A stretch of DNA of 64,000 nucleotides from Nonomuraea sp. NEAU-A123 (GCF_018603905.1 NZ_JAHFZZ010000027.1:62001-126000), one strand, 5' to 3'. Positions 1 through 9,789 are shown, counted from the stretch's first letter. Numbers and translations: made by a program. The notes: generated from the sequence alone by a model not told the origin.

Positions 1-755
1 ACGGCGTGCAGACCGTACCCGGAGAGCATGTAGAACGACAAAAGCACCCCGCCGAGCGCCGAGCAGAACCCGCTGATCGTGTAGACCGTGATCTTCGTCC
101 GGGCCACCGGCAGGCCCATCAGCAACGCGGACTGCTCGCTGCCCCCGGTGGCGTAGACGGAGCGGCCCAGGCGCGTGTAGTGCAGCACGTACGCCGCCAC
201 CAGCACCACCACCGCGGCGATGATCACGCTCGGCGAGATCCACAGGTCGGCGAACAGGTCGATCCTGGTCTGCGCGAACGCCGTGAACGTCGGGTCCTCG
301 ATGGGGATCGAGTCGGTGCCGATCGTGTAGCACAGCCCCCTGGCCAGGAACATCCCGGCCAGCGTGACGATGAACGGCTGGATCTCGAAGGCGTGGATGA
401 TGTACCCCATCACCATCCCCAGCGCGGAGCCGATGAGCAGCACCAGCGGGATCACCAGGTACGGCGGCCACCCGGGCCCCTTCATCAGGCTCGCCGAGAT
501 CATCGTGGACAGCGCGACCACCGAGCCGACCGACAGGTCGATCCCCCCGGTGAGGATCACGAACGTCATGCCGACGGCCACGACCAGCAGGAAGGCGTTG
601 TCGATGAAGACGTTGAGTATCACCTGCCCGCTGGCGAAGCCCTCATAACGGATGCCGCCCGCGACGAACATCGCCACGAACAGGCAGGCGGTCACCAGGA
701 CGGGCACGTACTTGGCCGGGATCGTCCTGAGGCCGTTGAGCGTCACGGTCGTCAT
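1..755 (-). CDS. YjfF-like sugar ABC transporter permease (3' end outside window)
   Basis: Inner-membrane permease of a CUT2 (monosaccharide) ABC importer; 251 N-terminal residues are visible and the C-terminus runs off the window edge. The ATG overlaps the stop of the next permease (ATGA), so the two are translationally coupled. Hydrophobic segments alternate with the conserved motif GMTFVILTGGIDLSVGSV, the family signature of RbsC/YtfT/YjfF permeases. It is the last visible gene of a binding protein, ATPase, permease, permease set, the same composition as the E. coli ytfQRT-yjfF galactofuranose importer. YjfF is preferred over YtfT because it is the second of the paired permeases. Substrate is inferred from context only. 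Confidence 0.88.
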   Translation of the reverse strand, partial: MTTVTLNGLRTIPAKYVPVLVTACLFVAMFVAGGIRYEGFASGQVILNVFIDNAFLLVVAVGMTFVILTGGIDLSVGSVVALSTMISASLMKGPGWPPYLVIPLVLLIGSALGMVMGYIIHAFEIQPFIVTLAGMFLARGLCYTIGTDSIPIEDPTFTAFAQTRIDLFADLWISPSVIIAAVVVLVAAYVLHYTRLGRSVYATGGSEQSALLMGLPVARTKITVYTISGFCSALGGVLLSFYMLSGYGLHA

Positions 756-1761
756 GCCGTCACCCGGACCTTCTCCTCCGCCGCCGGGCTGGGCGGCACG
801 GCTCGGCGGCGCCGGCCGAACACCTTCTCGCGGAACGACTTCGACTGGATGAGGCAGACCGCGGTCACCACGAGCGCCTTGAACAGCAGCGTGGTCTCCG
901 GCGGCACGCCGATCGAGTAGATGGTGGTGGTCAGCGTCTGGATGATCAGCGCGCCCAGCACGGTGCCGCCGAGCGAGAAGCGCCCGCCCGACAGCGAGGT
1001 GCCGCCGATGACCACGGCCAGGATGGCGTCGAGCTCGACCCAGAGGCCGGCGTTGTTGCCGTCGGCGCTGGACACGTTCGAGCTGATCATCAGCCCGGCA
1101 ACGCCGGCGCAGAGCGCGGCGAACGCGTAGACCATGATGATGATGCCGCGCGAGCGGATGCCGGCCAGCCTGCTGGCCTCGGCGTTGCCGCCGACCGACT
1201 CGATCAGCATCCCGAGGGCCAGCCTGCGGGTGAGGAACACGGTGATCGCCAGGACCACCGCGACCAGGAGGATGCCGAAGGGCACGGTCAGCCAGTAGCC
1301 GCCACCGATGATCTTGTACGAGGGACTGTTGATGGTGATGATCTGCCCGCCGGTGATCAACTGGGCCAGGCCGCGCCCGGCGACCATGAGGATCAGCGTG
1401 GCGATGATCGGCTGAATGCCGACGACCGCGACGAGCAGGCCGTTCCACGCCCCGAGCAGCACCGACAGGCCGAGCGCCAGCACCACGGCGGTGAAGACGC
1501 CGGCGTCCTGGCTGATCTGCAGACAGGCCAGCGCCCCCGAGATCGCCACCACCGAGCCGACCGACAGGTCGATGCCGCCGGTCGCGATGACCAGCGTCAT
1601 CCCGAGCGACACCAGGATCAGCGGGGCGCCGAACCGCAGGATGTCGATCAGGCTGCCGTAGAGGTGGCCGTCGCGCATCTGGATCGAGAAGAAGTTCGCG
1701 GTGAAGAACACGTTGACGAGGAGCAGCACGGCCAGGATGACGGCCGGCCAGAGCAGGCGTC

Positions 1762-1765
<4 letters not shown>
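752..1765 (-). CDS. YtfT-like sugar ABC transporter permease
   Basis: Permease of a CUT2 monosaccharide importer, 337 residues, the usual length of the family. The N-terminus is a transmembrane segment, and about eight to ten hydrophobic helices follow. The motif GMTLVIATGGIDLSVGSVVA (about residues 60-79) is the family signature. The start ATG overlaps the TGA of the ATPase gene and the stop overlaps the next permease start, so three genes form one tightly coupled unit. It would pair with the downstream permease as a heterodimeric channel, as YtfT and YjfF do in E. coli. The C-terminal tail is basic (FGRRRRAV) and presumably cytoplasmic. Confidence 0.9.
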
Positions 1766-3285
<1,520 letters not shown>

Positions 3286-3314
3286 CTCGGCGCCCCTCTC
3301 CTCCTCTTGAGAGT

Positions 3315-3337
3315 GGGCCGGCCGCGCGGGCCGGCCC
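3315..3337 (-). other. Intercistronic hairpin between binding protein and ATPase genes
   Basis: An 8-bp perfect stem (3315-3322 with 3330-3337) and a 7-base loop lie in the 61-base gap. No T-tract follows, so it is probably not a full terminator. Hairpins at this position often stabilise the upstream binding-protein mRNA or reduce read-through, so that the binding protein is made in excess. That role is inferred. Confidence 0.5.
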
Positions 3338-3346
3338 CGTCAACGG

Positions 3347-4324
3347 TCAGTACTGGCGGTTGGGCAGCGCGGCCTTGGCCTGCTCCTGGTTGAACGCCGT
3401 CTCCTCCGTGATCACACGGGTCGGTACGGTCTCGTTCTTGACGACCTTCTTGGCCAGGTCCATCAGCTGCGGGCCGAGGAGCGGGGAGCACTCGACGATG
3501 TAGTTGATCTTTCCGTCGGAGAGCGCCTGCATGCCGTCCTTGACGGCGTCGACCGTGATGATCTTGATGTCCTTGCCGGGCACCTTGCCCGCGCCCTCGA
3601 TGGCCTCGATCGCACCCAGCCCCATGTCGTCATTGTGCGCGTAAAGGACGTCGATGTCCGGAGTGGACTTCAGGAAGGCCTCCATGACCTCCTTGCCCTT
3701 GGCCCTGGTGAAGTCGCCGGTCTGCGAGGCGACGATCTTGAACTTGGGATCCGCCCCGATGACCTCCTGGAAGCCCGACTTGCGGTCGTTGGCGGGGGCC
3801 GAGCCGGTGGTGCCCTGCAGCTCGACGATGTTCACCGGGTCCTTGCTGTCCTTGTACTCATCCACCAGCCACTTGCCGGCCTTCTTGCCCTCCTCCACGA
3901 AGTCCGAGCCGAGGAAGGTCTTGTAGAGCGTGGTGTCCTTGGAGTCCACGGCCCGGTCGGTGAGGATCACCGGGATCTTCGCGTTCTTGGCCTCTTTGAG
4001 CACCGTGTCCCAGCCCGACTCCACCACCGGCGAGAAGGCGATGACGTCCACCTTCTGCTGGATGTAGGAGCGGATCGCCTTGATCTGGTTCTCCTGCTTC
4101 TGCTGGGCGTCCGAGAACTTCAGGGTGATGCCCGCGGATTTGGCCGAGTCCTGCACGGACTTGGTGTTCGCGGTGCGCCAGCCACTCTCCGCGCCGACCT
4201 GCGAGAAGCCCATAGTGATCGCGCCACCGCCCGACGCGGCACCGCCCCCGCCACTGCCACCGCAGCCGCCCACCGCCATCGCGGTGAGCCCGGCGAGCAT
4301 CAACGCCGAGATCCTCTTCAACAC
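3347..4324 (-). CDS. ytfQ: YtfQ-like furanose-binding lipoprotein
   Basis: Periplasmic-binding-type lipoprotein (325 residues) that captures a monosaccharide for the CUT2 importer. The signal peptide ends in a lipobox with the lipidated cysteine at residue 21. The mature part matches E. coli YtfQ closely in recalled sequence: GFSQVGAESGWR near the N-terminus, QQKQENQIKAIRSY, ELQGTTGSAPANDRK, GDFTRAKGKEVMEAF and YAHNDDMGLGAIEAI. YtfQ binds galactofuranose. L-arabinofuranose has the same ring stereochemistry without C6, and a beta-L-arabinofuranosidase-like gene lies nearby, so arabinofuranose is a plausible ligand here (inference). A LacI-type operator lies 17 bases upstream of the start. Confidence 0.9.
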   Translation of the reverse strand: MLKRISALMLAGLTAMAVGGCGGSGGGGAASGGGAITMGFSQVGAESGWRTANTKSVQDSAKSAGITLKFSDAQQKQENQIKAIRSYIQQKVDVIAFSPVVESGWDTVLKEAKNAKIPVILTDRAVDSKDTTLYKTFLGSDFVEEGKKAGKWLVDEYKDSKDPVNIVELQGTTGSAPANDRKSGFQEVIGADPKFKIVASQTGDFTRAKGKEVMEAFLKSTPDIDVLYAHNDDMGLGAIEAIEGAGKVPGKDIKIITVDAVKDGMQALSDGKINYIVECSPLLGPQLMDLAKKVVKNETVPTRVITEETAFNQEQAKAALPNRQY

Positions 4325-4340
4325 GTGGGGTCCCTTCTGG

Positions 4341-4354
4341 TGTGAGCGCTAACA
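4341..4354. promoter_or_regulatory. LacI-type operator upstream of the binding-protein gene
   Basis: The sequence TGTGAGCGCTAACA is a CG-centred dyad with one mismatch between halves. It matches three other sites around the adjacent lacI-type gene and sits between that gene's stop and the importer start, where it would control the importer transcript. Confidence 0.65.
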
Positions 4355-4398
4355 TCGAACCGCGTCGTGTCAGCGCCGCCCTGTCTCTGGTGTACGGG

Positions 4399-5415
4399 CT
4401 ACCGCCGGGCCGTACTGGCCCGGGGAATGAGCGAGGGCGGGACCACGAGGCGTTCGCGCTCGTGGGAGCCTTGGCCCTCGATCTGCCGAAGGAGCACCTC
4501 GATGCTGTGCCTGCCCACCGCGCCGAAGTCCTGCCTGATGGTGGTGAGCGGCGGCGAGAAGAACTCCGATTCGGGGATGTCGTCGAAACCGACGACGCTC
4601 ACCTGATCGGGCACTCTCACCCCCTGCTCGGTGAACGCCCGCAGCACGCCCAGCGCCATCTGATCGTTGGCGACGAACACCGCTGTGACGTCCTTCATGC
4701 TCGCCAGACTGCGCCCCGCCTCGTATCCCGAGCGCGGGCTCCAGTCTCCGGTGAGCGGCTCCGGGGCCGGACGGCCCGCCTGCTTGAGCGCGGCCCGCCA
4801 CCCGGCCACGCGTCCCTCGGCCTCCAGCCAGTCGGAGGGGCCGCGGATCTGCCAGACCGTCTCGTGTCCCAGGGAGAGCAGGTGCTCGGTGGCCAGCCTG
4901 CCCCCCTCGACCTGGTCGACGCAGACGACCGAGGCCTCGCCGGCCTCGCCGCCCTCGACGGCGACCGTCGGCACCCCGAACGGGAGCTCGGCCAGCGCCT
5001 GGGCGGCCGACCGCTGCGGCGCGACCACGACGATGCCGTCGACGCCCTGGTCCGTCAGGTAGTCGAGGGCGTCGTTGACGCCGAGCTTGTCGATGGACTT
5101 GAGGCTCACGATGCTGACGAAGTAGCCGGCCGCCCGGGCCGCCTGCTCGATGCCGTAGACCGTGCTGGCCGGGCCGTACAGCGTGGTGTCGAAGCTGACC
5201 ACGCCGAGCGTCCTGGAGTGCTTGGTGACCAGAGCGCGGGCGACGAGGTTGCGGCGGTAGCCGAGCTTGTCGATCGCCTCCTGCACCCTCGCGCGGGTCT
5301 CGCTGCGCACGTTGGGATGCTCGTTGAGCACGCGTGAGACCGTCTGGTGCGATACCCCGGCCTCTTTGGCCACGTCGGCCATGACCGGCGGGCGACGCCC
5401 CTGGGTCGATCCCAC
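4399..5415 (-). CDS. LacI-family transcriptional regulator (importer regulator)
   Basis: LacI/GalR repressor of 338 residues. The N-terminal helix-turn-helix (PVMADVAKEAGVSHQTVSRV, about residues 10-29) is followed by the hinge helix (LVARALV) and a periplasmic-binding-like sugar-sensing domain, with GFDDIPESEFFSPPLTTIRQ near the end. I chose the GTG start at 5415 because GGAAGGGAG lies 7 bases upstream; the longer in-frame ATG would run through an operator. It lies directly upstream of the YtfQ-type importer on the same strand and is presumably its local sugar-responsive repressor. An operator 30 bases upstream of its own start suggests autoregulation. Confidence 0.9.
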   Translation of the reverse strand: MGSTQGRRPPVMADVAKEAGVSHQTVSRVLNEHPNVRSETRARVQEAIDKLGYRRNLVARALVTKHSRTLGVVSFDTTLYGPASTVYGIEQAARAAGYFVSIVSLKSIDKLGVNDALDYLTDQGVDGIVVVAPQRSAAQALAELPFGVPTVAVEGGEAGEASVVCVDQVEGGRLATEHLLSLGHETVWQIRGPSDWLEAEGRVAGWRAALKQAGRPAPEPLTGDWSPRSGYEAGRSLASMKDVTAVFVANDQMALGVLRAFTEQGVRVPDQVSVVGFDDIPESEFFSPPLTTIRQDFGAVGRHSIEVLLRQIEGQGSHERERLVVPPSLIPRASTARR

Positions 5416-5444
5416 TGCGTGCTCCCTTCCTGGCTTGGCATGAC

Positions 5445-5458
5445 TGTGAACGTTAACA
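5445..5458. promoter_or_regulatory. LacI-type operator upstream of the lacI-type gene
   Basis: TGTGAACGTTAACA is a CG-centred dyad with one mismatch. It lies 30-43 bases upstream of the GTG start at 5415, consistent with autoregulation. Confidence 0.65.
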
Positions 5459-5509
5459 ACAGGTCTCGTCAAGGGGTCGTCCGATTACGGTCGCGTCACA
5501 CGATGTCTC

Positions 5510-5538
5510 TTGACGTCGCGGCGCGCTCCTCTTAACTT
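5510..5538 (+). promoter_or_regulatory. Sigma-70-like promoter pointing rightwards
   Basis: TTGACG (5510-5515), a 17-base spacer and TAACTT (5533-5538) make a good housekeeping-type promoter on the plus strand. Two LacI-type operators lie just downstream, then a ribosome-binding site and a 16-codon reading frame. Confidence 0.5.
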
Positions 5539-5552
5539 GGCCTTCACCTGGT

Positions 5553-5585
5553 GGTGAACGCTCACCCAGAATGTTAACGCTAACA
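5553..5585. promoter_or_regulatory. Two tandem LacI-type operators
   Basis: GGTGAACGCTCACC (5553-5566) and TGTTAACGCTAACA (5572-5585) are CG-centred dyads, each with one mismatch, 19 bases apart centre to centre. Both match the operators at 4341 and 5445. They sit downstream of the plus-strand promoter and upstream of the minus-strand lacI-type gene, so they could control either direction. Confidence 0.65.
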
Positions 5586-5605
5586 GAGCCGAGGAGTCCC
5601 TGACC

Positions 5606-5656
5606 ATGCCGCGAACGGTCTTATCCGCGCTGATCAGGGGCCTGCGAGCCGTGTGA
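5606..5656 (+). CDS. 16-codon reading frame or truncated gene head
   Basis: ATG at 5606 is preceded by GAGGAG (5591-5596) and encodes MPRTVLSALIRGLRAV before TGA at 5654-5656. It follows a sigma-70-like promoter and two LacI operators, so every signal for expression is present. The peptide is basic and mildly hydrophobic, like the first half of a signal peptide. It could be a short leader peptide, or the surviving head of a regulated gene whose body was deleted. The 3' terminator of the opposing lacI-type gene starts 24 bases further on. I do not recognise the peptide. Confidence 0.35.
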   Translation: MPRTVLSALIRGLRAV

Positions 5657-5679
5657 CCTTACTCCGGCTCGGAAAGACC

Positions 5680-5718
5680 CGTGCCCGGGCGGGGACCTGC
5701 CCTCCCCGCCCGGGCACG
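5680..5718 (-). terminator. Terminator of the second lacI-type gene
   Basis: A perfect 16-bp GC-rich stem (5680-5695 with 5703-5718) and a 7-base loop begin 1 base after the stop of the minus-strand gene ending at 5720. GGTCTTTCC follows on the minus strand. Confidence 0.8.
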
Positions 5719-5719
5719 T

Positions 5720-6727
5720 TCACGACGACGACGCCGTGGAGTCGCGGATCACCAGTTGGCAGGGCATGCGGTGGACGCCCGGCGTCGCCCGCCCGTCGAT
5801 GGCCGCGAACAGGTGCTGGGCGGCCGTCCTGCCGAGGAGCTCCAGGTTCATGTCCACGGTCGTCAGGGCCGGGCGCGTCTCGGTGGACAGCACCTCCCAG
5901 TTGTCGTAGCCGATCACCGCGATGTCGTCGGGCACCCGCCGCCCCCGCTCGCGGGCGCCCTCGACGAACCCGGCCGCGATCTGGTCGCTGCCGCAGAACA
6001 CCGCGTCGATCTCCGGCTGTGACATCAGCAGCATCTCCGCCGCGTGCCGTCCCCACCGCTGCGACCACGCCCCCCAGAGTGTCTCCCCCGCCTGCGTGAG
6101 GCCCGCCTCGGTCAGCGCCAGCTCCACCCCTTCGACGCGGTCGCGCGCCGCCTTGTAGTGGGCGGGCCCGGTGACGTGCGCGATCCTGCGCCGGCCCAGC
6201 GCCACCAGATGCTGTACGGCCATCGCCGCCCCGCCCACGTCGTCCGGCACGAACGACACGTCCTCGGGATCTTCGGAGGGCCCGTAGGCGTACACCACGG
6301 GAACCGGCAGATCCCTGCTGACGGAGGACCGCGGGTTGGTGCTCTCGCCCACCACGATCAGCCCGTCGACGCGGCGCGACAGCAGCGCGCGCAGGTGGTG
6401 CTGCTCCCTGATGGCGTCGCCGCGGGCGTCGCAGAGCAGCACCGCCATCTCCCCGGCGCCGAAGGCGTCCTCCGCCCCGAGCAGCACCGGTATGCCGAAC
6501 CGGCCCGCGCTGTCGGAGGTGAGCAGCCCGACCGTGCGCGTCTGCCCGGACAGCAGCCCCCTGGCCAGCGCGTTCGGCTGGAAGGAGAGCTCCTCCGCCG
6601 CGGCGAGCACGCGCTGCCGGGTCGAGGCCCGCACGTCCTGCCGTCCGTTGAGCGCCTTGGAGGCCGTGGCGATCGACACCCCCGCCAGGGAGGCCACGTC
6701 GTTGATGGTCGCGCGCCTACCCGCCAT
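5720..6727 (-). CDS. LacI-family transcriptional regulator (oligosaccharide operon)
   Basis: LacI/GalR repressor of 335 residues from the ATG at 6727. The N-terminal HTH (TINDVASLAGVSIATASKAL, about residues 7-26) and hinge (NALARGLLSG) precede the effector domain, and GSDQIAAGFVEGARERGRRV is the conserved C-lobe region. AAAAGGG lies about 10 bases before this ATG; an in-frame TTG 39 bases upstream is less likely. The gene diverges from the CUT1 importer/GH127 operon with 124 bases between starts, so it probably represses that operon until an oligosaccharide or its product binds. Confidence 0.88.
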   Translation of the reverse strand: MAGRRATINDVASLAGVSIATASKALNGRQDVRASTRQRVLAAAEELSFQPNALARGLLSGQTRTVGLLTSDSAGRFGIPVLLGAEDAFGAGEMAVLLCDARGDAIREQHHLRALLSRRVDGLIVVGESTNPRSSVSRDLPVPVVYAYGPSEDPEDVSFVPDDVGGAAMAVQHLVALGRRRIAHVTGPAHYKAARDRVEGVELALTEAGLTQAGETLWGAWSQRWGRHAAEMLLMSQPEIDAVFCGSDQIAAGFVEGARERGRRVPDDIAVIGYDNWEVLSTETRPALTTVDMNLELLGRTAAQHLFAAIDGRATPGVHRMPCQLVIRDSTASSS

Positions 6728-6779
6728 ATTTACGAAACCCTTTTCAGTCACCGATATCTGGGTCAAACCCTAACACCCA

Positions 6780-6817
6780 TTGACAGGCCCGGATGTTTCT
6801 TCTACGTTTCCGAAAAC
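6780..6817 (+). promoter_or_regulatory. Promoter and overlapping LacI-type operator of the CUT1/GH127 operon
   Basis: TTGACA (6780-6785), 17 bases, then TACGTT (6803-6808) form a near-consensus promoter. GTTTCCGAAAAC (6806-6817) is a CG-centred dyad with one mismatch and overlaps the -10 region, an ideal repression site for the divergent LacI protein. A ribosome-binding site (GAAGGAG) precedes the ATG at 6852. Confidence 0.7.
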
Positions 6818-6851
6818 CTTTCAGTTCACGGGGGTCCCGAAGGAGACAACC

Positions 6852-8117
6852 ATGAGACTACGGCTGGCTGGGATCGCCTTCCTCGGATTGTTAGCGCTCA
6901 CAGCCGCCGCCTGCGGCAGCGGTGGGAGCGATAAGCAGCCACAGGCGGCAGGCCCGGTCACGATCACCATGTGGACCCGCGCGGCGACGCAGGCCCAGAG
7001 CGAGCGGTTGGTGAAGGCCTACAACAGCAATCACAAGAACCAGGTGAAGCTGACCGTCATCCCGACGGACAACTACCAGCCGCGCATCGCGGCCGCGGCG
7101 GGGGCGAAGCAGCTCCCTGACGTGTTCGCCGCCGACGTGATCTTCGTCCCGAACTACACCTCGCAGGGCCTGTTCATGGACATCACCGACAGGGTCGGCG
7201 CCCTGCCGTACAAGGACGGTCTCGCGCCCTCCCACATGAAGCTCGGCACGCTGGACGGCAAGCTCTACACCCTCCCCCACACGCTGGACCTGTCGGTCTG
7301 GTTCTGGAACAAGGACCTGTACAGCAAGGCCGGGCTCGACCCGGAGAAGGGGCCCAAGACGCTGAAGGAGTTCGCCGAGCAGGCCACCACGATCCAGCAG
7401 AAGCTGGGCAAGGACGGCAAGGTGCACGGCACGTTCTTCGGCGGCAACTGCGGCGGCTGCTACGTCTTCACCTTCTGGCCCTCGGTCTGGGCGGCCGGCG
7501 CCCAGGTCATGAACCCCGAGGGCACCACCTCGCTCAACGACCAGCCCGCGATGACCGAGGTGTTCAAGACCTACCGCGACCTGTACGAGAAGAAGGTCAC
7601 CGGCCCGACGGCCAAGGAGGAGCAGGGCCCGACCTGGACCGGCTTCTTCCCCAAGGGTGAGATCGGCGTCATGCCCATGCCGTCGACCACGCTCGGCACG
7701 ATGCCCGCGGACATGAAGATCGGCGTCACGCCCATCGCCGGTCCCGACGGCGGCGAGTCGACGTTCGTGGGTGGCGACTCGATCGGCATCTCCTCGACCT
7801 CCAAGAACGCCGACGCGGCCTGGGAGTTCCTGTCCTGGACCGTGTCCGACGAGGCGCAGGTCGAGGTCATGGCGAAGAACAAGGACGTGCTCGCGCGTAC
7901 CGACCTGTCCAACAACAAGTACTCGGCGGAGGACCCGCGGGTGGTCCTGATCAACTCGCTGGTCGCCAAGGGGCAGACGCCGTTCGCGCTGCGCTTCGGC
8001 CAGACGTTCAACGACCCGCAGGGACCCTGGCTGCGACTGGCCCGTGAAGCGGTGTTCGGCGACGCCTCGAAGGTGCCCCAGTTGAACGCAGAGATTACGA
8101 AATCTCTCCAGCAATGA
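6852..8117 (+). CDS. CUT1-type sugar-binding lipoprotein
   Basis: Extracellular solute-binding protein family 1 (421 residues) for oligosaccharide uptake. The signal peptide ends LTAAAC with the lipidated cysteine at residue 21. The mature part begins with the family pattern VTITMWTRA, and aromatic-rich segments (LDLSVWFWNKDLYSKAGLDP) typical of carbohydrate binders follow. GGNCGGCYVF has two cysteines that could form a disulphide. The start is set by GAAGGAG 8 bases upstream. Codon 14, in the signal peptide, is TTA, rare in this GC-rich genome. The stop overlaps the first permease by 4 bases. Substrate is inferred to be an arabinofuranosyl oligosaccharide from the GH127 in the same operon. 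Confidence 0.9.
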   Translation: MRLRLAGIAFLGLLALTAAACGSGGSDKQPQAAGPVTITMWTRAATQAQSERLVKAYNSNHKNQVKLTVIPTDNYQPRIAAAAGAKQLPDVFAADVIFVPNYTSQGLFMDITDRVGALPYKDGLAPSHMKLGTLDGKLYTLPHTLDLSVWFWNKDLYSKAGLDPEKGPKTLKEFAEQATTIQQKLGKDGKVHGTFFGGNCGGCYVFTFWPSVWAAGAQVMNPEGTTSLNDQPAMTEVFKTYRDLYEKKVTGPTAKEEQGPTWTGFFPKGEIGVMPMPSTTLGTMPADMKIGVTPIAGPDGGESTFVGGDSIGISSTSKNADAAWEFLSWTVSDEAQVEVMAKNKDVLARTDLSNNKYSAEDPRVVLINSLVAKGQTPFALRFGQTFNDPQGPWLRLAREAVFGDASKVPQLNAEITKSLQQ

Positions 8118-9028
8118 CTCTGACCCTCGGCAAGCCCAAGCGACGGGCGGCACACACCGTGCCGTCCGCCCGCTGGCGGGGAAGACAGGCTCAGGGCTGG
8201 CTGTACGCCGCACCGACCGCCGTAATCGTCGGCGTCCTGTTCCTCGCGCCACTGGTGCTGGTCGTCTGGATGTCGCTGAACCGCTGGCCGCTGCTGGGGC
8301 AGGCGGTGTTCAACGCCCCCGACAACTACACCAAGATCCCGAACAACCCGCTGTTCTTCGACGCGGTGCTCTTCACGCTGAAGTACACCGCCATCACCAC
8401 CGTCCTGCTGTCGACGGTGGCGCTCGGCCTGGCCCTGCTGGTGCAGGAGCGGCGGCCCGGCGTCGCCTTCTTCCGCACCGCGTTCTTCCTGCCCGGAGCC
8501 GTCGGCTTCGCCGCCGCCGCGCTGCTGTTCTACGGCATGCTGAACAACGACTTCGGCCCGATCGGCCCGCTGCTCCAGAACCTCGGCATCACCAAGGAGC
8601 CGGTGAAGTGGATCGGCACCCCGAACATGGCGCTGTTCTCCACGATCGCGCTGGTGCTGTGGCGTTTCGCCGGGTTCAACATGCTCATCCTGCTGACCGG
8701 CCTGCAGTCGATCCCCGTCGAGGTGTACGAGGCGGCCAGGAGCGACGGCGCGAACCGCTGGCAGATCTTCACCAAGATCACGCTGCCGCTGCTCCGCCCG
8801 ACGCTGGCCCTGATGCTGATCCTCAGCGTGACGGGCTCACTGCTGGCCTTCGACCAGTTCTTCATCTTCACCAACGGCGGCCCGGACAACAGCACGACCT
8901 CGATCGTCATGGTCGTCTACCGCGACGCGTTCTTCCGCTTCGACCTCGGCGGGGCGGCGGCGCTGTCCGTCGTGCTGCTGATCGCCCTGGTCGGGCTCAA
9001 CACGCTGCTGATGCGGAGGCTCAGGTGA
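8114..9028 (+). CDS. CUT1 sugar ABC transporter permease (MalF-like)
   Basis: Membrane permease of 304 residues with about six transmembrane helices. A basic cytoplasmic N-terminus (KPKRRAAH) leads into the first helix. The EAA loop that contacts the ATPase is visible as EVYEAARSDGANRWQIFTKI, followed by TLPLLRPT. It is coupled to the binding protein (ATGA) and to the second permease (GTGA). No ATPase gene is present in the operon, which is common in actinobacteria where a shared MsiK-type ATPase serves several CUT1 importers (known for Streptomyces; inferred here). Confidence 0.92.
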   Translation: MTLTLGKPKRRAAHTVPSARWRGRQAQGWLYAAPTAVIVGVLFLAPLVLVVWMSLNRWPLLGQAVFNAPDNYTKIPNNPLFFDAVLFTLKYTAITTVLLSTVALGLALLVQERRPGVAFFRTAFFLPGAVGFAAAALLFYGMLNNDFGPIGPLLQNLGITKEPVKWIGTPNMALFSTIALVLWRFAGFNMLILLTGLQSIPVEVYEAARSDGANRWQIFTKITLPLLRPTLALMLILSVTGSLLAFDQFFIFTNGGPDNSTTSIVMVVYRDAFFRFDLGGAAALSVVLLIALVGLNTLLMRRLR

Positions 9029-9789
9029 GGTATTACTCCACGGTCACGGCGCTGGCCATCCTGTTCCTGTTCCCGCTGCTGTGGAGCGGCTGGGCGTCAC
9101 TGGAGAAGCCGCAGAACTACCTGAACATGGCCGCGTACGGCGAGGGCGTCGGCACCTACGCCACCAACAGCGTGCTGGTGTCGTCGATGACCGTCGCCGG
9201 GACGCTGATCGTCTCCGCGCTGGGCGGCTACGCGTTCGCCCGGTTCGACTTCCCCGGCAAGAACCTGCTGTTCCTGGCCACGCTGGCGATCCTCATGGTG
9301 CCCTACGCGACGATCCTCATCCCGCTCTACGTGCTGCTCGGCTACCTCGGCCTGCAGAACTCGCTGCTGGGGCTGTCGCTGGTGTTCGTGATGTTCCAGT
9401 TGCCGTTCGCGCTGTTCATGATGCGCAACGCGTTCGAGGCGATCCCGCGCGAGCTGGAGGAGGCGGCGCTGGTCGACGGCTGCGGCACCTTCCGGGCCTT
9501 CTCCCGGATCCTGCTGCACGCCGTACGGCCGGCTCTGGTCACGGTCGGCCTGTTCGCCTTCCTGGCCTCGTGGAACGACTTCTTCGCGCCGCTCATCCTG
9601 CTCAACGACGGCTCGTCGTTCACCCTGCCGGTGGCCGTGGTCAGCATGACCCAGGGCACGTTCGGCGCCATCGACTACGGCATGCTCCAGGCCGGTGTCA
9701 TGGTCATGGCCCTGCCCTGTCTCATCCTGTTCGTCATTCTGCAGCGCCACTACGTGCGCGGATTCATGTCGGGAGCTCTGCGTGGCTAA
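9025..9789 (+). CDS. CUT1 sugar ABC transporter permease (MalG-like)
   Basis: Second permease, 254 residues from the GTG at 9025 that overlaps the preceding stop (GTGA). It has about six transmembrane helices and the EAA loop RELEEAALVDGCGTFRAFSR. It pairs with the MalF-like subunit. At 254 residues it is slightly shorter than the usual 270-300, because the cytoplasmic N-terminal tail seen in most MalG proteins is almost absent. The GH127 gene start overlaps its 3' end by 8 bases. Confidence 0.9.
   Translation: MRYYSTVTALAILFLFPLLWSGWASLEKPQNYLNMAAYGEGVGTYATNSVLVSSMTVAGTLIVSALGGYAFARFDFPGKNLLFLATLAILMVPYATILIPLYVLLGYLGLQNSLLGLSLVFVMFQLPFALFMMRNAFEAIPRELEEAALVDGCGTFRAFSRILLHAVRPALVTVGLFAFLASWNDFFAPLILLNDGSSFTLPVAVVSMTQGTFGAIDYGMLQAGVMVMALPCLILFVILQRHYVRGFMSGALRG

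Noticed and set aside
6..920. A long plus-strand frame rich in His, Arg and Asp
   Set aside because: It is the complement of the permease genes; such His/Arg-rich frames are a by-product of high third-position GC.
3315..3337. Hairpin between the binding-protein and ATPase genes taken as an operon terminator
   Set aside because: No T-tract follows and the downstream genes have only coupled starts, so transcription must continue.
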